From: Paraferrimonas haliotis
GTDB taxonomy: Bacteria > Pseudomonadota > Gammaproteobacteria > Enterobacterales > Shewanellaceae
Assembly: GCF_002282895.1 (NCBI RefSeq)
Contig: NZ_NRRB01000001.1
Span: 496,001 to 560,000, forward strand
Direction: 5' to 3'
Length of the DNA stretch: 64,000 bases
A model generated the notes under the pieces. That model was not told the origin of the DNA, did no database searches, and worked only from the letters and a program-made list of their open reading frames with translations. Both the position numbers and the translations under genes were made by a program. Every line of letters starts with the position of its first letter. Within the stretch, counting starts at the first letter, position 1. This document shows, one piece after another, positions 54,638-63,337 of the stretch.

Positions 54638-54681
54638 TCGCTTTAGAGGGCTTTTTTTGTATACAAATAATTTGCTGCGAG

Positions 54682-54687
54682 TATAAT
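54682..54687 (+). promoter_or_regulatory. Probable -10 box of the gcv operon
   Basis: TATAAT matches the sigma70 consensus perfectly, 59 bp before the gcvT ATG. The best -35 candidate, TTGTAT at 54657-54662, leaves a long 19-bp spacer, so activation by a regulator such as GcvA or Lrp would fit. Confidence 0.45.
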
Positions 54688-54740
54688 TTGCGGCGCATCA
54701 CATTCCTTCTAAAAATTAGGAATGGTCCCTAACAAATAAA

Positions 54741-55847
54741 ATGGTTGATGAAATGTCGAATAAAACCGTTCTTTTTGATAAACACCTCGAATCTAACGCC
54801 AAAATGGTGGACTTTCACGGCTGGGAAATGCCAATCAATTACGGCTCTCAAATCGAAGAGCATCATGCAGTGCGCACCGACGCGGGCATGTTTGATGTTT
54901 CCCACATGACGGTTGTCGATATCACTGGCACCCAAGTAAAACCTTTCTTACAAAAGCTGCTGGCCAACGATGTGGCCAAACTCACGGTGGCTGGCAAAGC
55001 CTTATACGGCGGCATGCTTAACCATGAAGGCGGCGTGATTGACGATCTCATTACCTATTATTTATCCGATGAGCACTATCGCTTAGTAGTGAACTCAGCC
55101 ACTCGCGAAAAAGACTTGGCGTGGATAAACGAGCAAGCTCAAGATTTCTCAGTAACCGTTACTGAGCGCCCTGAATTAGCCATGATCGCGGTTCAAGGCC
55201 CGAATGCCAAAGCCAAAGCCGATGCCGTGTTCAGTGATGAGCAGCGCGAAGCCGTTGCTGGCATGAAGCCGTTTTTTGGCGTGCAAGCGGGTGATCTTTT
55301 TATCGCCACCACGGGTTATACCGGAGAAGCGGGTTACGAGATTGTGGTACCGCAAGCGCAAGCACCGCAGTTGTGGCAATCGCTGCTTGACGCCGGTGTG
55401 GTACCCTGCGGCTTGGGCGCGCGGGACACCTTGCGCCTTGAAGCGGGCATGAACTTATACGGCCAAGACATGGACGAAAGCGTTAATCCGCTGGCGGCTA
55501 ACATGGGCTGGACCATTGCTTGGGAGCCGGAAGATCGTGATTTTAACGGCCGCCAAGCATTGCAACAGATTAAAGCGCAAGGCACTGAAAAATTAGTGGG
55601 CTTGGTGATGACTGAAAAAGGCGTGCTTCGTGCTGGCCTTACGGTTCATTTCACCGATGCCGAGGGTGTCGAGCAGCAAGGGGTCATTACCTCGGGTACA
55701 TTTTCGCCAACATTAGGCCATGCCATTGCCATGGCGCGAGTTCCGCGCAGCATTGGTGACAGCGCCGAAGTGGCAATGCGTAAGAAGCGAGTGGCGGTAG
55801 AAGTCATTAAGCCAAGCTTCGTGCGTAACGGCAAAAAAGCATTTTAA
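54741..55847 (+). CDS. gcvT: Glycine cleavage system T protein (aminomethyltransferase)
   Basis: GcvT transfers the methylene group from aminomethyl-lipoyl GcvH to tetrahydrofolate, releasing ammonia. Up to 368 residues: [15 protein letters not shown] near 21-35, [25 protein letters not shown] near 194-206 and [20 protein letters not shown] near 228. An alternative ATG at 54753 ([14 protein letters not shown]) is also plausible; neither has a strong ribosome site. It is first in gcvTHP. Confidence 0.95.
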   Translation: MVDEMSNKTVLFDKHLESNAKMVDFHGWEMPINYGSQIEEHHAVRTDAGMFDVSHMTVVDITGTQVKPFLQKLLANDVAKLTVAGKALYGGMLNHEGGVIDDLITYYLSDEHYRLVVNSATREKDLAWINEQAQDFSVTVTERPELAMIAVQGPNAKAKADAVFSDEQREAVAGMKPFFGVQAGDLFIATTGYTGEAGYEIVVPQAQAPQLWQSLLDAGVVPCGLGARDTLRLEAGMNLYGQDMDESVNPLAANMGWTIAWEPEDRDFNGRQALQQIKAQGTEKLVGLVMTEKGVLRAGLTVHFTDAEGVEQQGVITSGTFSPTLGHAIAMARVPRSIGDSAEVAMRKKRVAVEVIKPSFVRNGKKAF

Positions 55848-55877
55848 TATTGATTGAACAAGCTAGGGGAAATCCTA

Positions 55878-56267
55878 ATGAGCAACATTCCTAACGAGTT
55901 AAAGTACGCCAATTCACACGAATGGGTTCGTAAAGAAGAAGACGGCAGCTACACGGTTGGTATTACCGAGCACGCTCAAGAGTTATTGGGTGACATGGTG
56001 TTTGTTGAATTGCCAGAAGTGGAAGACAACGTAAGCGCCGGTGATGACGTTGCCGTTGCCGAGTCGGTTAAAGCGGCCTCTGACATTTACGCGCCCCTTT
56101 CCGGTGAAATTGTTGCTGTGAACGAAGAGCTAGAAGATTCGCCAGAGTTGGTGAACTCTGATGCCTTTGGCGATGGCTGGTTATTCCGCATCATGCCATC
56201 GGACGTATCCGAATTAGATTCACTATTGGACGCCGAAGGCTATCAAGAAGTAATTGACGAAGAGTAA
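55878..56267 (+). CDS. gcvH: Glycine cleavage system H protein
   Basis: GcvH shuttles the aminomethyl group on a lipoyl arm between P, T and L proteins. ATG 55878 follows AGGGGA and gives 129 residues; the frame open from 55854 is not needed. The lipoylated lysine is K65 in [15 protein letters not shown]. Other family features are [20 protein letters not shown] and [14 protein letters not shown]. It lies 30 bp after gcvT and 3 bp before gcvP. Confidence 0.97.
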   Translation: MSNIPNELKYANSHEWVRKEEDGSYTVGITEHAQELLGDMVFVELPEVEDNVSAGDDVAVAESVKAASDIYAPLSGEIVAVNEELEDSPELVNSDAFGDGWLFRIMPSDVSELDSLLDAEGYQEVIDEE

Positions 56268-56270
56268 GTT

Positions 56271-59168
56271 ATGACAAAGCAGGTTAGCCTTTTGGAACTG
56301 GAACAGCATGAGCTGTTCCTGCGTCGCCACATTGGCCCATCCGACGCAGAGCAAGCGCAAATGCTTGACTACGTTGGTGCCGAATCACTTGATGATCTGA
56401 CTCAACAAATTGTCCCGGAAGGCATTCGCTTACCGACGCCGTTAACCGTGGGAGAGTCGAAAGGGGAGGCGGAAGCGCTGGCAACCCTGAAAGCCATGGC
56501 GGATCAAAATCAGGTCTTTAAAAGTTACATCGGCAGTGGTTACTACGGTACCGAAGTACCGTCGGTGATTTTGCGTAACGTGTTAGAAAATCCCGGTTGG
56601 TACACAGCGTACACCCCGTATCAGCCAGAGATTGCTCAAGGTCGCTTAGAAGCCATTCTAAACTTCCAGCAATTGTCTATGGACTTGTCGGGCCTTGATT
56701 TAGCCTCAGCGTCTTTACTAGACGAAGCCACCGCAGCGGCGGAAGCCATGGCTTTGGCTAAGCGCGTTTCTAAGAACAAAAAGTGCAACCTGTATTACAT
56801 TGCCGATGACGTATTCGAGCAAACCCGCGACGTGGTGATTAACCGCGCCGAACACTTTGGCTTCGAGGTCAAAGTAGGGCCGGCGGAAGACGCTAAAAAC
56901 CACGACATTTTTGGCGCTTTGCTGCAATACCCGAACCGATTTGGCGAAATCAGCGATCACAGCGGTTTAATCGCTGAGCTTAAAGCCAACAAAGCGGTGG
57001 TGGCTGTGGCTGCGGATATCATGGCGCTGGTGTTGCTAAAATCTCCGGGTAGCTTAGGCGCTGACGTGGTGCTGGGCTCGGCACAACGCTTTGGCGTACC
57101 CATGGGCTTTGGTGGCCCGCACGCGGCCTTCTTTGTAACCCGCGATGCCTATAAGCGCTCTATGCCGGGTCGCATTATCGGTGTCTCTAAAGACACCCGC
57201 GGCAACAAAGCGCTGCGCATGGCCATGCAAACCCGTGAGCAGCACATTCGCCGCGAAAAAGCCAACTCCAACATTTGTACCGCGCAAGTATTGCTGGCGA
57301 ACATGGCCAGCTTCTATGCGGTGTTCCATGGTCCTCATGGACTGCGCATGATTGCCGAGCGCATTAATCGTCTTACCGATATTGTGGCTCATGGCTTGAA
57401 AGCGAAAGGCGTGGCGCTGGCGAACAACAGCTGGTTCGATACCCTAACCTTTACCAGTGACGACAAAGACGCCATTGTTAAGCGCTCGGTTGCGGCACAG
57501 GTGAACCTGCGCCTTGATAGCGAAGGCAGCTTAGGCGTAAGCATCGATGAAACCACCACTCGTGACGATGTGGCGGTGTTGTTTGATGTGATATTGGGCG
57601 AAGGCCATGGCCTTGAGGTTGCCAGCATTGACGCTGAGCTTGCCGAACAAGGCTCTAACTCGATTCCAGCGGAGCTGATTCGCGACGAAGACATTTTAAC
57701 CCATCCGGTGTTTAACTCGTATCAGAGTGAAACCGAGATGATGCGCTACATTAAGCGTTTAGAGAACAAGGATTTAGCGCTCAATCACTCGATGATTTCG
57801 CTGGGCTCTTGCACCATGAAGCTTAACGCCGGCAGTGAAATGATTCCGGTGAGCTGGCCTGAATTTGCCAACATGCATCCGTTTTGCCCAGCTGACCAAG
57901 CCCAAGGCTACAGCGCCATGATTAACCAGCTCAGTGATTGGCTGGTGAACATTACCGGCTACGATGCGGTGTGCATGCAGCCAAACTCAGGCGCGCAGGG
58001 TGAATACGCAGGCCTATTGGCCATTAAAAAATATCACGAGTCTCGCGGAGAAGGGCATCGTAACATTTGCTTGATCCCACAATCGGCCCACGGTACCAAC
58101 CCCGCATCGGCGCAAATGGCGTCGTTGAAAGTGGTGGTGGTTGCCTGTGATAAATCCGGTAACGTGGACATGGACGACTTGCGTGCAAAAGCTTCAGAGC
58201 TTGCCGATAACCTGTCGTGCATTATGATTACCTACCCATCAACCCACGGCGTGTACGAAGAGCAAGTGCGCGAGATTTGCGAGGTTGTGCACCAGCACGG
58301 TGGACAGGTATACATGGACGGCGCCAACATGAATGCTCAAGTGGGGCTTACCTCGCCAGGCTTTATTGGCTCGGACGTATCCCACTTGAACCTGCACAAA
58401 ACCTTCGCCATTCCTCACGGTGGCGGCGGTCCAGGCATGGGACCCATTGGCGTGAAAGCGCACTTGGCTCCCTTTGTTGCCGGTCACAGCTTGGTGAAAG
58501 ATGGCAACGCCTCGCAAGACAACGGCGCGGTTTCAGCAGCACCTTTTGGTTCTGCCGGTATTTTGCCAATTTCTTGGGGTTATATTGCCATGCTGGGCAC
58601 CAAGGGCTTAACCCAATCCACCCAAGTAGCCATGCTTAATGCTAACTACCTAACCAAGAAGTTAAGCGAACATTATCCGATTTTATACACAGGTCGTAAC
58701 GATCGCGTTGCCCACGAGTGCATCGTCGACTTGCGCCCAATAAAAGACGCCTCAGGCGTGTCGGAAATGGACATCGCCAAGCGCTTAATGGACTACGGCT
58801 TCCACTCGCCAACCATGAGCTTCCCGGTTGCGGGCACCTTAATGGTAGAGCCAACCGAGTCGGAGTCTAAGTTCGAGATTGATCGCTTCGTAGAAGCCAT
58901 GATCAGCATTAAAGCCGAAATCACTAAGGTGGAATCCGGCGACTGGCCAGCGGACAACAACCCGCTGGTTAACGCACCGCATACCTTAGCTGACATTGTT
59001 GACCCAGCGTTTGACGCCCGCCCATACGACCGTCAAGTAGCCGCCTACCCAGTGGAAAGCTGCAAGCTCGACAAGTTCTGGCCAACCGTTAATCGCATCG
59101 ACGACGTCTACGGCGACCGCAACTTGTTCTGTAGCTGCCCGCCGTTGGAGAGCTATTCGGGGGAGTAG
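56271..59168 (+). CDS. gcvP: Glycine dehydrogenase (decarboxylating), P protein
   Basis: GcvP is the PLP enzyme that decarboxylates glycine and loads the aminomethyl group onto GcvH. The 965-residue single-chain form has N-terminal [37 protein letters not shown] near 84-103, and the PLP lysine near residue 707 in [20 protein letters not shown]. The glycine-rich loop and [17 protein letters not shown] are present. It ends the gcv operon; a terminator lies about 90 bp further on, after three imperfect tandem repeats. Confidence 0.97.
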   Translation: MTKQVSLLELEQHELFLRRHIGPSDAEQAQMLDYVGAESLDDLTQQIVPEGIRLPTPLTVGESKGEAEALATLKAMADQNQVFKSYIGSGYYGTEVPSVILRNVLENPGWYTAYTPYQPEIAQGRLEAILNFQQLSMDLSGLDLASASLLDEATAAAEAMALAKRVSKNKKCNLYYIADDVFEQTRDVVINRAEHFGFEVKVGPAEDAKNHDIFGALLQYPNRFGEISDHSGLIAELKANKAVVAVAADIMALVLLKSPGSLGADVVLGSAQRFGVPMGFGGPHAAFFVTRDAYKRSMPGRIIGVSKDTRGNKALRMAMQTREQHIRREKANSNICTAQVLLANMASFYAVFHGPHGLRMIAERINRLTDIVAHGLKAKGVALANNSWFDTLTFTSDDKDAIVKRSVAAQVNLRLDSEGSLGVSIDETTTRDDVAVLFDVILGEGHGLEVASIDAELAEQGSNSIPAELIRDEDILTHPVFNSYQSETEMMRYIKRLENKDLALNHSMISLGSCTMKLNAGSEMIPVSWPEFANMHPFCPADQAQGYSAMINQLSDWLVNITGYDAVCMQPNSGAQGEYAGLLAIKKYHESRGEGHRNICLIPQSAHGTNPASAQMASLKVVVVACDKSGNVDMDDLRAKASELADNLSCIMITYPSTHGVYEEQVREICEVVHQHGGQVYMDGANMNAQVGLTSPGFIGSDVSHLNLHKTFAIPHGGGGPGMGPIGVKAHLAPFVAGHSLVKDGNASQDNGAVSAAPFGSAGILPISWGYIAMLGTKGLTQSTQVAMLNANYLTKKLSEHYPILYTGRNDRVAHECIVDLRPIKDASGVSEMDIAKRLMDYGFHSPTMSFPVAGTLMVEPTESESKFEIDRFVEAMISIKAEITKVESGDWPADNNPLVNAPHTLADIVDPAFDARPYDRQVAAYPVESCKLDKFWPTVNRIDDVYGDRNLFCSCPPLESYSGE

Positions 59169-59185
59169 GTTTTTACTGAGGATGA

Positions 59186-59245
59186 TTAATTAAGTTGGTT
59201 AACGATTTAATTAAGATGGTTATCTTAATGAAGTTGGTTAATTTC
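59186..59245. repeat. Three imperfect ~20-bp tandem repeats after gcvP
   Basis: Units TTAATTAAGTTGGTTAACGA (59186-59205), TTAATTAAGATGGTTATC (59207-59224) and TTAATGAAGTTGGTTAAT (59225-59242) share TTAAT-x-AAG-x-TGGTTA. They mark the change from core genes to the AT-rich accessory region. Confidence 0.6.
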
Positions 59246-59259
59246 TGAGATTAAGATTG

Positions 59260-59288
59260 AAAAAGCGAACCAATTGGTTCGCTTTTTT
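59260..59288 (+). terminator. Intrinsic terminator of the gcv operon
   Basis: GCGAACC (59265-59271) pairs with GGTTCGC (59276-59282) around AATT; A runs precede and TTTTTT follows, so it could work both ways. Confidence 0.92.
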
Positions 59289-59343
59289 CTTTCTAGAGCA
59301 TATTGCTAGAGGGGGGTAACACCCAGCGAAAGTTAAAAGTTGC

Positions 59344-59976
59344 TTACCTCTCAACAATATCCTGAGTAACAGCATCGAAACGATAATTAACGATATCTCC
59401 AGTAATCAGCATTGGGATTGCTTGTTTGATACAAGGTAATGGAGCGATAAACCATTCCCTTGGAGTATGAGCAATTCCGTTGTGGTCAGCGACTTTCACA
59501 TCCAAACATGAGTTACCGAAGAAAGTATGTAATAACCCTTCGAACTTGTTTGCCTTCATATTGTAACACTCAAACTCTGAGACTAATTGAACAGCAGCCA
59601 TTAAGTAAGTTGGTTCGTTTTCAGCATTCGCGATACGCTGCTTAACTGGCGTAGTTGAATAGCCAATTTTGAAGAGGTTATTGACCTCTCTTATTTCTGG
59701 TTCAGAGCTTAATGATTTTAGGATGTAGATGTATCCAGATTTTTGGTCATCTCGGGTAATGTTGAGCAGTTCATCTAGTGCTTTATCAGATTTATCCAAA
59801 ATACGGCGACCAGTTTCATCTTTGTATAACTCTGTCGCAAGAGAGCGCAATAACATGTCAGACTCAGTACCGTTTTCAAAAATCAGGTGTAGTCGAGCAT
59901 TTACCTTACCTTTGGTTTTTGTACGTTCTTCCATATCGGAAACATAGCAAGTCACACCATGAAGGATGAAGAACAT
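59344..59976 (-). pseudogene. 5'-truncated GIY-YIG (T5orf172-type) nuclease family gene
   Basis: The readable 210 residues match the C-terminal half of a known GIY-YIG nuclease family: GMFFILHGVTCYVSDMEERT, FENGTESDMLLRSLATELYK, then the GIY-YIG part SGYIYILKSLSSEP and NLFKIGYSTTPVKQRIANAE. Family members I recall are 350-450 residues long, with the HEGMFF-type block in the middle. The frame continues upstream of ATG 59976 as VADRGYSVHEG and is then stopped by TAG near 60010, so the N-terminal half is missing. It could still be expressed from an internal start such as 59934, but decay is more likely. Confidence 0.65.
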
Positions 59977-60607
59977 CCCTTCATGAACCGAGTAACCGCG
60001 ATCAGCGACCTACTTAACAGCTTCTGTATTCTAACTCTTGGATATAGCTTTTTCCTTTTCTCATCAACACCTTTCATTGAAGTTCATTAAACGCTTGAAA
60101 GTGGCTAGCAAAGTCTGGGAAGTCCACTATTGTGACTTCTCAATCAATAAATAAGTAGGGTCAATCATCTCTAACTCACTTTTGCCCCAAATTCATTTAG
60201 CAGATCTACTTGAACAACCTCAAAAAGCTGCATTTCACAATATAAAATCTAATCCGTAGGATACCGCAAAAGTAACAAAAAAGAGGCAACTTACTTTAGC
60301 GAGAGAATTACAAACACGTATAGCTCACACAACTTATCAGCACTCAATTTGCTATAGCATTTCAATTACAAGGATGACCAGTTGGCTTGACTCTTTCCCC
60401 CTTTGCTTTGCAAAACTAATAGATCTGAGAAATGTAGAAATAAACCGCATTAGGTTACAAAATACACCTATGGGTGTAATATTCTACATTATTAAATTTG
60501 CTTTATTTTGTCTGCATGTTGAAAATAAAGGGTTTTTTAATCCTTTGGGTTGTTGGCATGATGCTTGATATCTAGGAGGAACAACTTATTGGAGCAGAGG
60601 ACGAAAC
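59977..60607. other. AT-rich stretch with no gene, between the GIY-YIG remnant and the helicase operon
   Basis: About 630 bp with no convincing open frame on either strand. The left end holds the continuation of the GIY-YIG frame. The right part holds nested inverted repeats at 60431-60490 and the helicase leader with AGGAGG at 60574-60579. I see no tRNA, transposase or terminator here. Confidence 0.6.
60431..60490. promoter_or_regulatory. Nested inverted repeats upstream of the SF1 helicase operon
   Basis: AATGTAGAA (60431-60439) and TTCTACATT (60482-60490) are exact 9-bp inverses. Within them TACACC (60463-60468) and GGTGTA (60473-60478) form a second inverted repeat around TATG. The block lies about 120 bp before the helicase start, where an operator would be expected; no regulator gene is visible. 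Confidence 0.5.
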
Positions 60608-63337
60608 ATGGCTTTATTGAGATACGCTAACCTAGGAATTCACCGGCCAGACATCCTGCTTAGTAAAGCAGTGAGTGGTCTTGGTGACTTTTATAAGTAT
60701 TTAGACACCACTCGAAAATACCTAGAAAGTACGAAGGCTGTTAAAGCGATAGCTTGGGAAAAGCTGGACGAAGCTCAAAGTGGAGTATGGATACAATTAG
60801 TTGAGCCTGCTGATAACTGTGGTGATTTCGAAAAGAACTTAAAGCTCTTTTTAGATGAAAGTATCGACACTGTATACGAAGCAAGCCCCGCAAGATGGAA
60901 GGCCGTAGGTAGTGCTGCTAGGGAATGCCCGAATTGTAGAAGTCACGGTAAGCCTAAAATGGCTTATGTGACAGAGGAGCACGCGGACGAAATTGCGAGT
61001 GAATTAGGCAATGGGCTGTCGTCATATGAGTGTCCAGACGGTTACGGTTGGCATTTGACTGGCAAATCGCAAGGCAACGTGGGATTCAATAAATCCAACG
61101 CAATTTCAGTTCTGGACAGAAATGTAGAAAATGACAGCTTGTTATTGGATCGTTTACCTGACCACGACTATTTGGTTATTCGCCCAAACACATACCAGTT
61201 AAAGTGTCAGATTAATGCATTACAAAGCTTACAAGACACCCCCTCTATTCACCATCTTCCGCTATTAAGGCTGTTTGAAGGTAAGGAGCATGCTAAATGG
61301 CCGAGTGTTCCTTATGATGAGCACTTATTTAGCAATGACTACTACGTTCTTACTGATGGTGCAAGAGAGGGAACATCTCAGCAGCGTGAGTTTGTAAATA
61401 TTGCACTCAATACACCAGACTTTGCCTTCCTTGAGGGCCCTCCTGGATCGGGCAAAACTACAGCAATTTGCGAACTGATCCTTCAATTCATAAAGCGAGG
61501 GAAGCGGATCTTACTTTGTGCATCAACTCACGTTGCTGTAGACAATGTTCTTGAGCGAATGATGTCTGAGGAAAATATTCATCGCGACATGGTGTTACCT
61601 GTGCGGATTGGAGATAAATCCAGTGTTTCTCAAAAGGCAAAGCCATGGCAATTGGAAGAGTTTGTTAAAACTGAACGCACGAGATTGCTGAAACATCTTC
61701 AGCAGCAACCGAACATTTCAGTTAGTCAGAAGTTACTCAAAAGCAAGGTTGGTGAAGGTAAACATATTGTTGAACGTCTTGTTCTTGAGGCGGCGAATCT
61801 AGTTTGCGGGACGACTATTGGCTTGCTTCAGCATCCTGACATCAAAAACAAACAATCAACATCGCCAATCTTTGATGTGATGATTATTGATGAAGCATCA
61901 AAAACAACGTTTCAAGAGTTTTTGGTGCCAGCGGTACTTGCCAAGCGTTGGATCATGGTGGGAGACCCCAAACAGCTTTCACCTTATGTTGATGATGAAG
62001 CTACTGAAGTAAATTTGCAGCCGTGTTTACCGGATAGGTATCAACGAGAAGCATGCGCAGATGTTTTCTCTGCTCGACAAATCAATGTTCAGAAGCGAGA
62101 AGTATCCTTGGTTTGCACTGACGATGAAAAGACAATTGAATTTTATCATCAGCAAGCAAAGGCCAAGAATGTATTGGTTGCTTCATCGAAAGGACCGAAG
62201 ACAGATGTCCCTTACGCTTCTGTAGTCCTCGGTTCGTCAGCGTTCATCACTCAGAATGCTAATCACCTTCCCTTAGATTTGACTACCATAAGGGGGCTGC
62301 CGACGTTACCGAAAAAGTTAGAAATGCGACTTGCAGCGCATTCGAGATTAACTCATACAAAAATCAAAAGCGAGTCCGATAGTTGGGAGTCTCAGTTAGC
62401 GTGGCGCCTGGCTCGTATGTACGAACAGCGCCTAAATACAGAATCTAACGGAAGTTCTAAAATAGCTAACAAGTTAGAGGAGGATATCAAAGCACTACTA
62501 CCATTTGGCTCAGAAAAAGATACGTTCACTGCAATAGGCAGGGTGCGTAGGATCGCACTCCCTTCCATTCTTGAATCTCTGCAAGTTGGATTTGAACGTA
62601 CTGAGTATCAGAAACAAGGAACAGCTCTGTCGGATGGACTTCCAGCCAGTGTTTTGAATCAACGACAAATACGGCTTAGTTACCAGCATAGAATGCATCC
62701 AGATATTGCCGAGTTTCCCCGAGTACACATATATCATGAAAAAGCACTGCAAAGCCCTGATGGACAGGCTGAAAAGCGGGACTGGGGTTACCGAAACGGC
62801 TCACATCGTTGTATATGGCACGATGTTAAAGGTCGAAAAGGCAAAGAAGGTGAAATCACTGCTGAAGTAGAAAAAATCTTGAAAGAATTAGAGCGATTTG
62901 ATTCTTGGGCAAAATCAAATCCGAATGTTGATAAAAACCAACATAAGCCATGGGAGGTTGCTGTTTTGGCTTTCTATCGGGCGCAAGAGCGAGCCATTCG
63001 TCGAGCTTTAAGAAAGTGGACGGGAAATCATCACGGAGTAAGGCATTTCTATCGAGGTGAGAAATCCTCACCGTATATTGATATTCAGATATGTACTGTA
63101 GACCGTTTTCAGGGACATGAGGCTGACTTTGTCATGCTTAGCTTCGCAAATAATCATCCCACGAGTTTTCTCGAAAGCCCAAATCGCTTGAATGTGGCAA
63201 TTACGAGGGCCAAGCATCAGCTTATTGTGTATGGAAACCGCTCAGCAATGCAGAAGGCATCGGGTGTGTTAGGTGCTTTTGCTAGTAATTCTTACTGGTC
63301 CACAACAATCGAGATTGAATCACAGGAGGCAATATGA
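60608..63337 (+). CDS. UPF1/DNA2-like superfamily 1 helicase, accessory-region type
   Basis: The 909-residue protein has all key SF1 motifs: I GPPGSGKTT near 276-284, Ia ASTHVAVDN, II IIDEAS near 426-431, III GDPKQLSP near 452-459, QHRMHP near 692-697, V TVDRFQGHEADFVMLS near 831, and VI LNVAITRAKHQL near 862. About 235 residues separate motif III from RMHP, much more than usual, with a Trp-rich stretch SWESQLAWRLARMYEQR. The N-terminal ~270 residues carry C-P-N-C (107-110) and a later E-C-P-D-G-Y-G-W-H, reminiscent of a degenerate zinc ribbon. ATG 60608 follows GAGG. Its stop overlaps the next gene (ATGA). The role is unknown; defence or nucleic-acid repair are possible. Confidence 0.85.
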   Translation: MALLRYANLGIHRPDILLSKAVSGLGDFYKYLDTTRKYLESTKAVKAIAWEKLDEAQSGVWIQLVEPADNCGDFEKNLKLFLDESIDTVYEASPARWKAVGSAARECPNCRSHGKPKMAYVTEEHADEIASELGNGLSSYECPDGYGWHLTGKSQGNVGFNKSNAISVLDRNVENDSLLLDRLPDHDYLVIRPNTYQLKCQINALQSLQDTPSIHHLPLLRLFEGKEHAKWPSVPYDEHLFSNDYYVLTDGAREGTSQQREFVNIALNTPDFAFLEGPPGSGKTTAICELILQFIKRGKRILLCASTHVAVDNVLERMMSEENIHRDMVLPVRIGDKSSVSQKAKPWQLEEFVKTERTRLLKHLQQQPNISVSQKLLKSKVGEGKHIVERLVLEAANLVCGTTIGLLQHPDIKNKQSTSPIFDVMIIDEASKTTFQEFLVPAVLAKRWIMVGDPKQLSPYVDDEATEVNLQPCLPDRYQREACADVFSARQINVQKREVSLVCTDDEKTIEFYHQQAKAKNVLVASSKGPKTDVPYASVVLGSSAFITQNANHLPLDLTTIRGLPTLPKKLEMRLAAHSRLTHTKIKSESDSWESQLAWRLARMYEQRLNTESNGSSKIANKLEEDIKALLPFGSEKDTFTAIGRVRRIALPSILESLQVGFERTEYQKQGTALSDGLPASVLNQRQIRLSYQHRMHPDIAEFPRVHIYHEKALQSPDGQAEKRDWGYRNGSHRCIWHDVKGRKGKEGEITAEVEKILKELERFDSWAKSNPNVDKNQHKPWEVAVLAFYRAQERAIRRALRKWTGNHHGVRHFYRGEKSSPYIDIQICTVDRFQGHEADFVMLSFANNHPTSFLESPNRLNVAITRAKHQLIVYGNRSAMQKASGVLGAFASNSYWSTTIEIESQEAI

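Noticed and set aside
54638-54740. Glycine riboswitch upstream of gcvT
   Set aside because: Only about 50 nt lie between the likely -10 box and the start codon, too short for a glycine aptamer, and no conserved core was seen.
59169-60607. Integrase, transposase or tRNA attachment site at the accessory boundary
   Set aside because: No integrase or transposase motifs and no tRNA-like sequence are visible; only short repeats were found, so no mobile element is called.
60589-60630. 13-codon TTG-initiated leader frame with strong AGGAGG, overlapping the helicase start
   Set aside because: It is very short and out of frame with the helicase; the AGGAGG may be chance or an upstream remnant. ATG 60608 with GAGG is sufficient.
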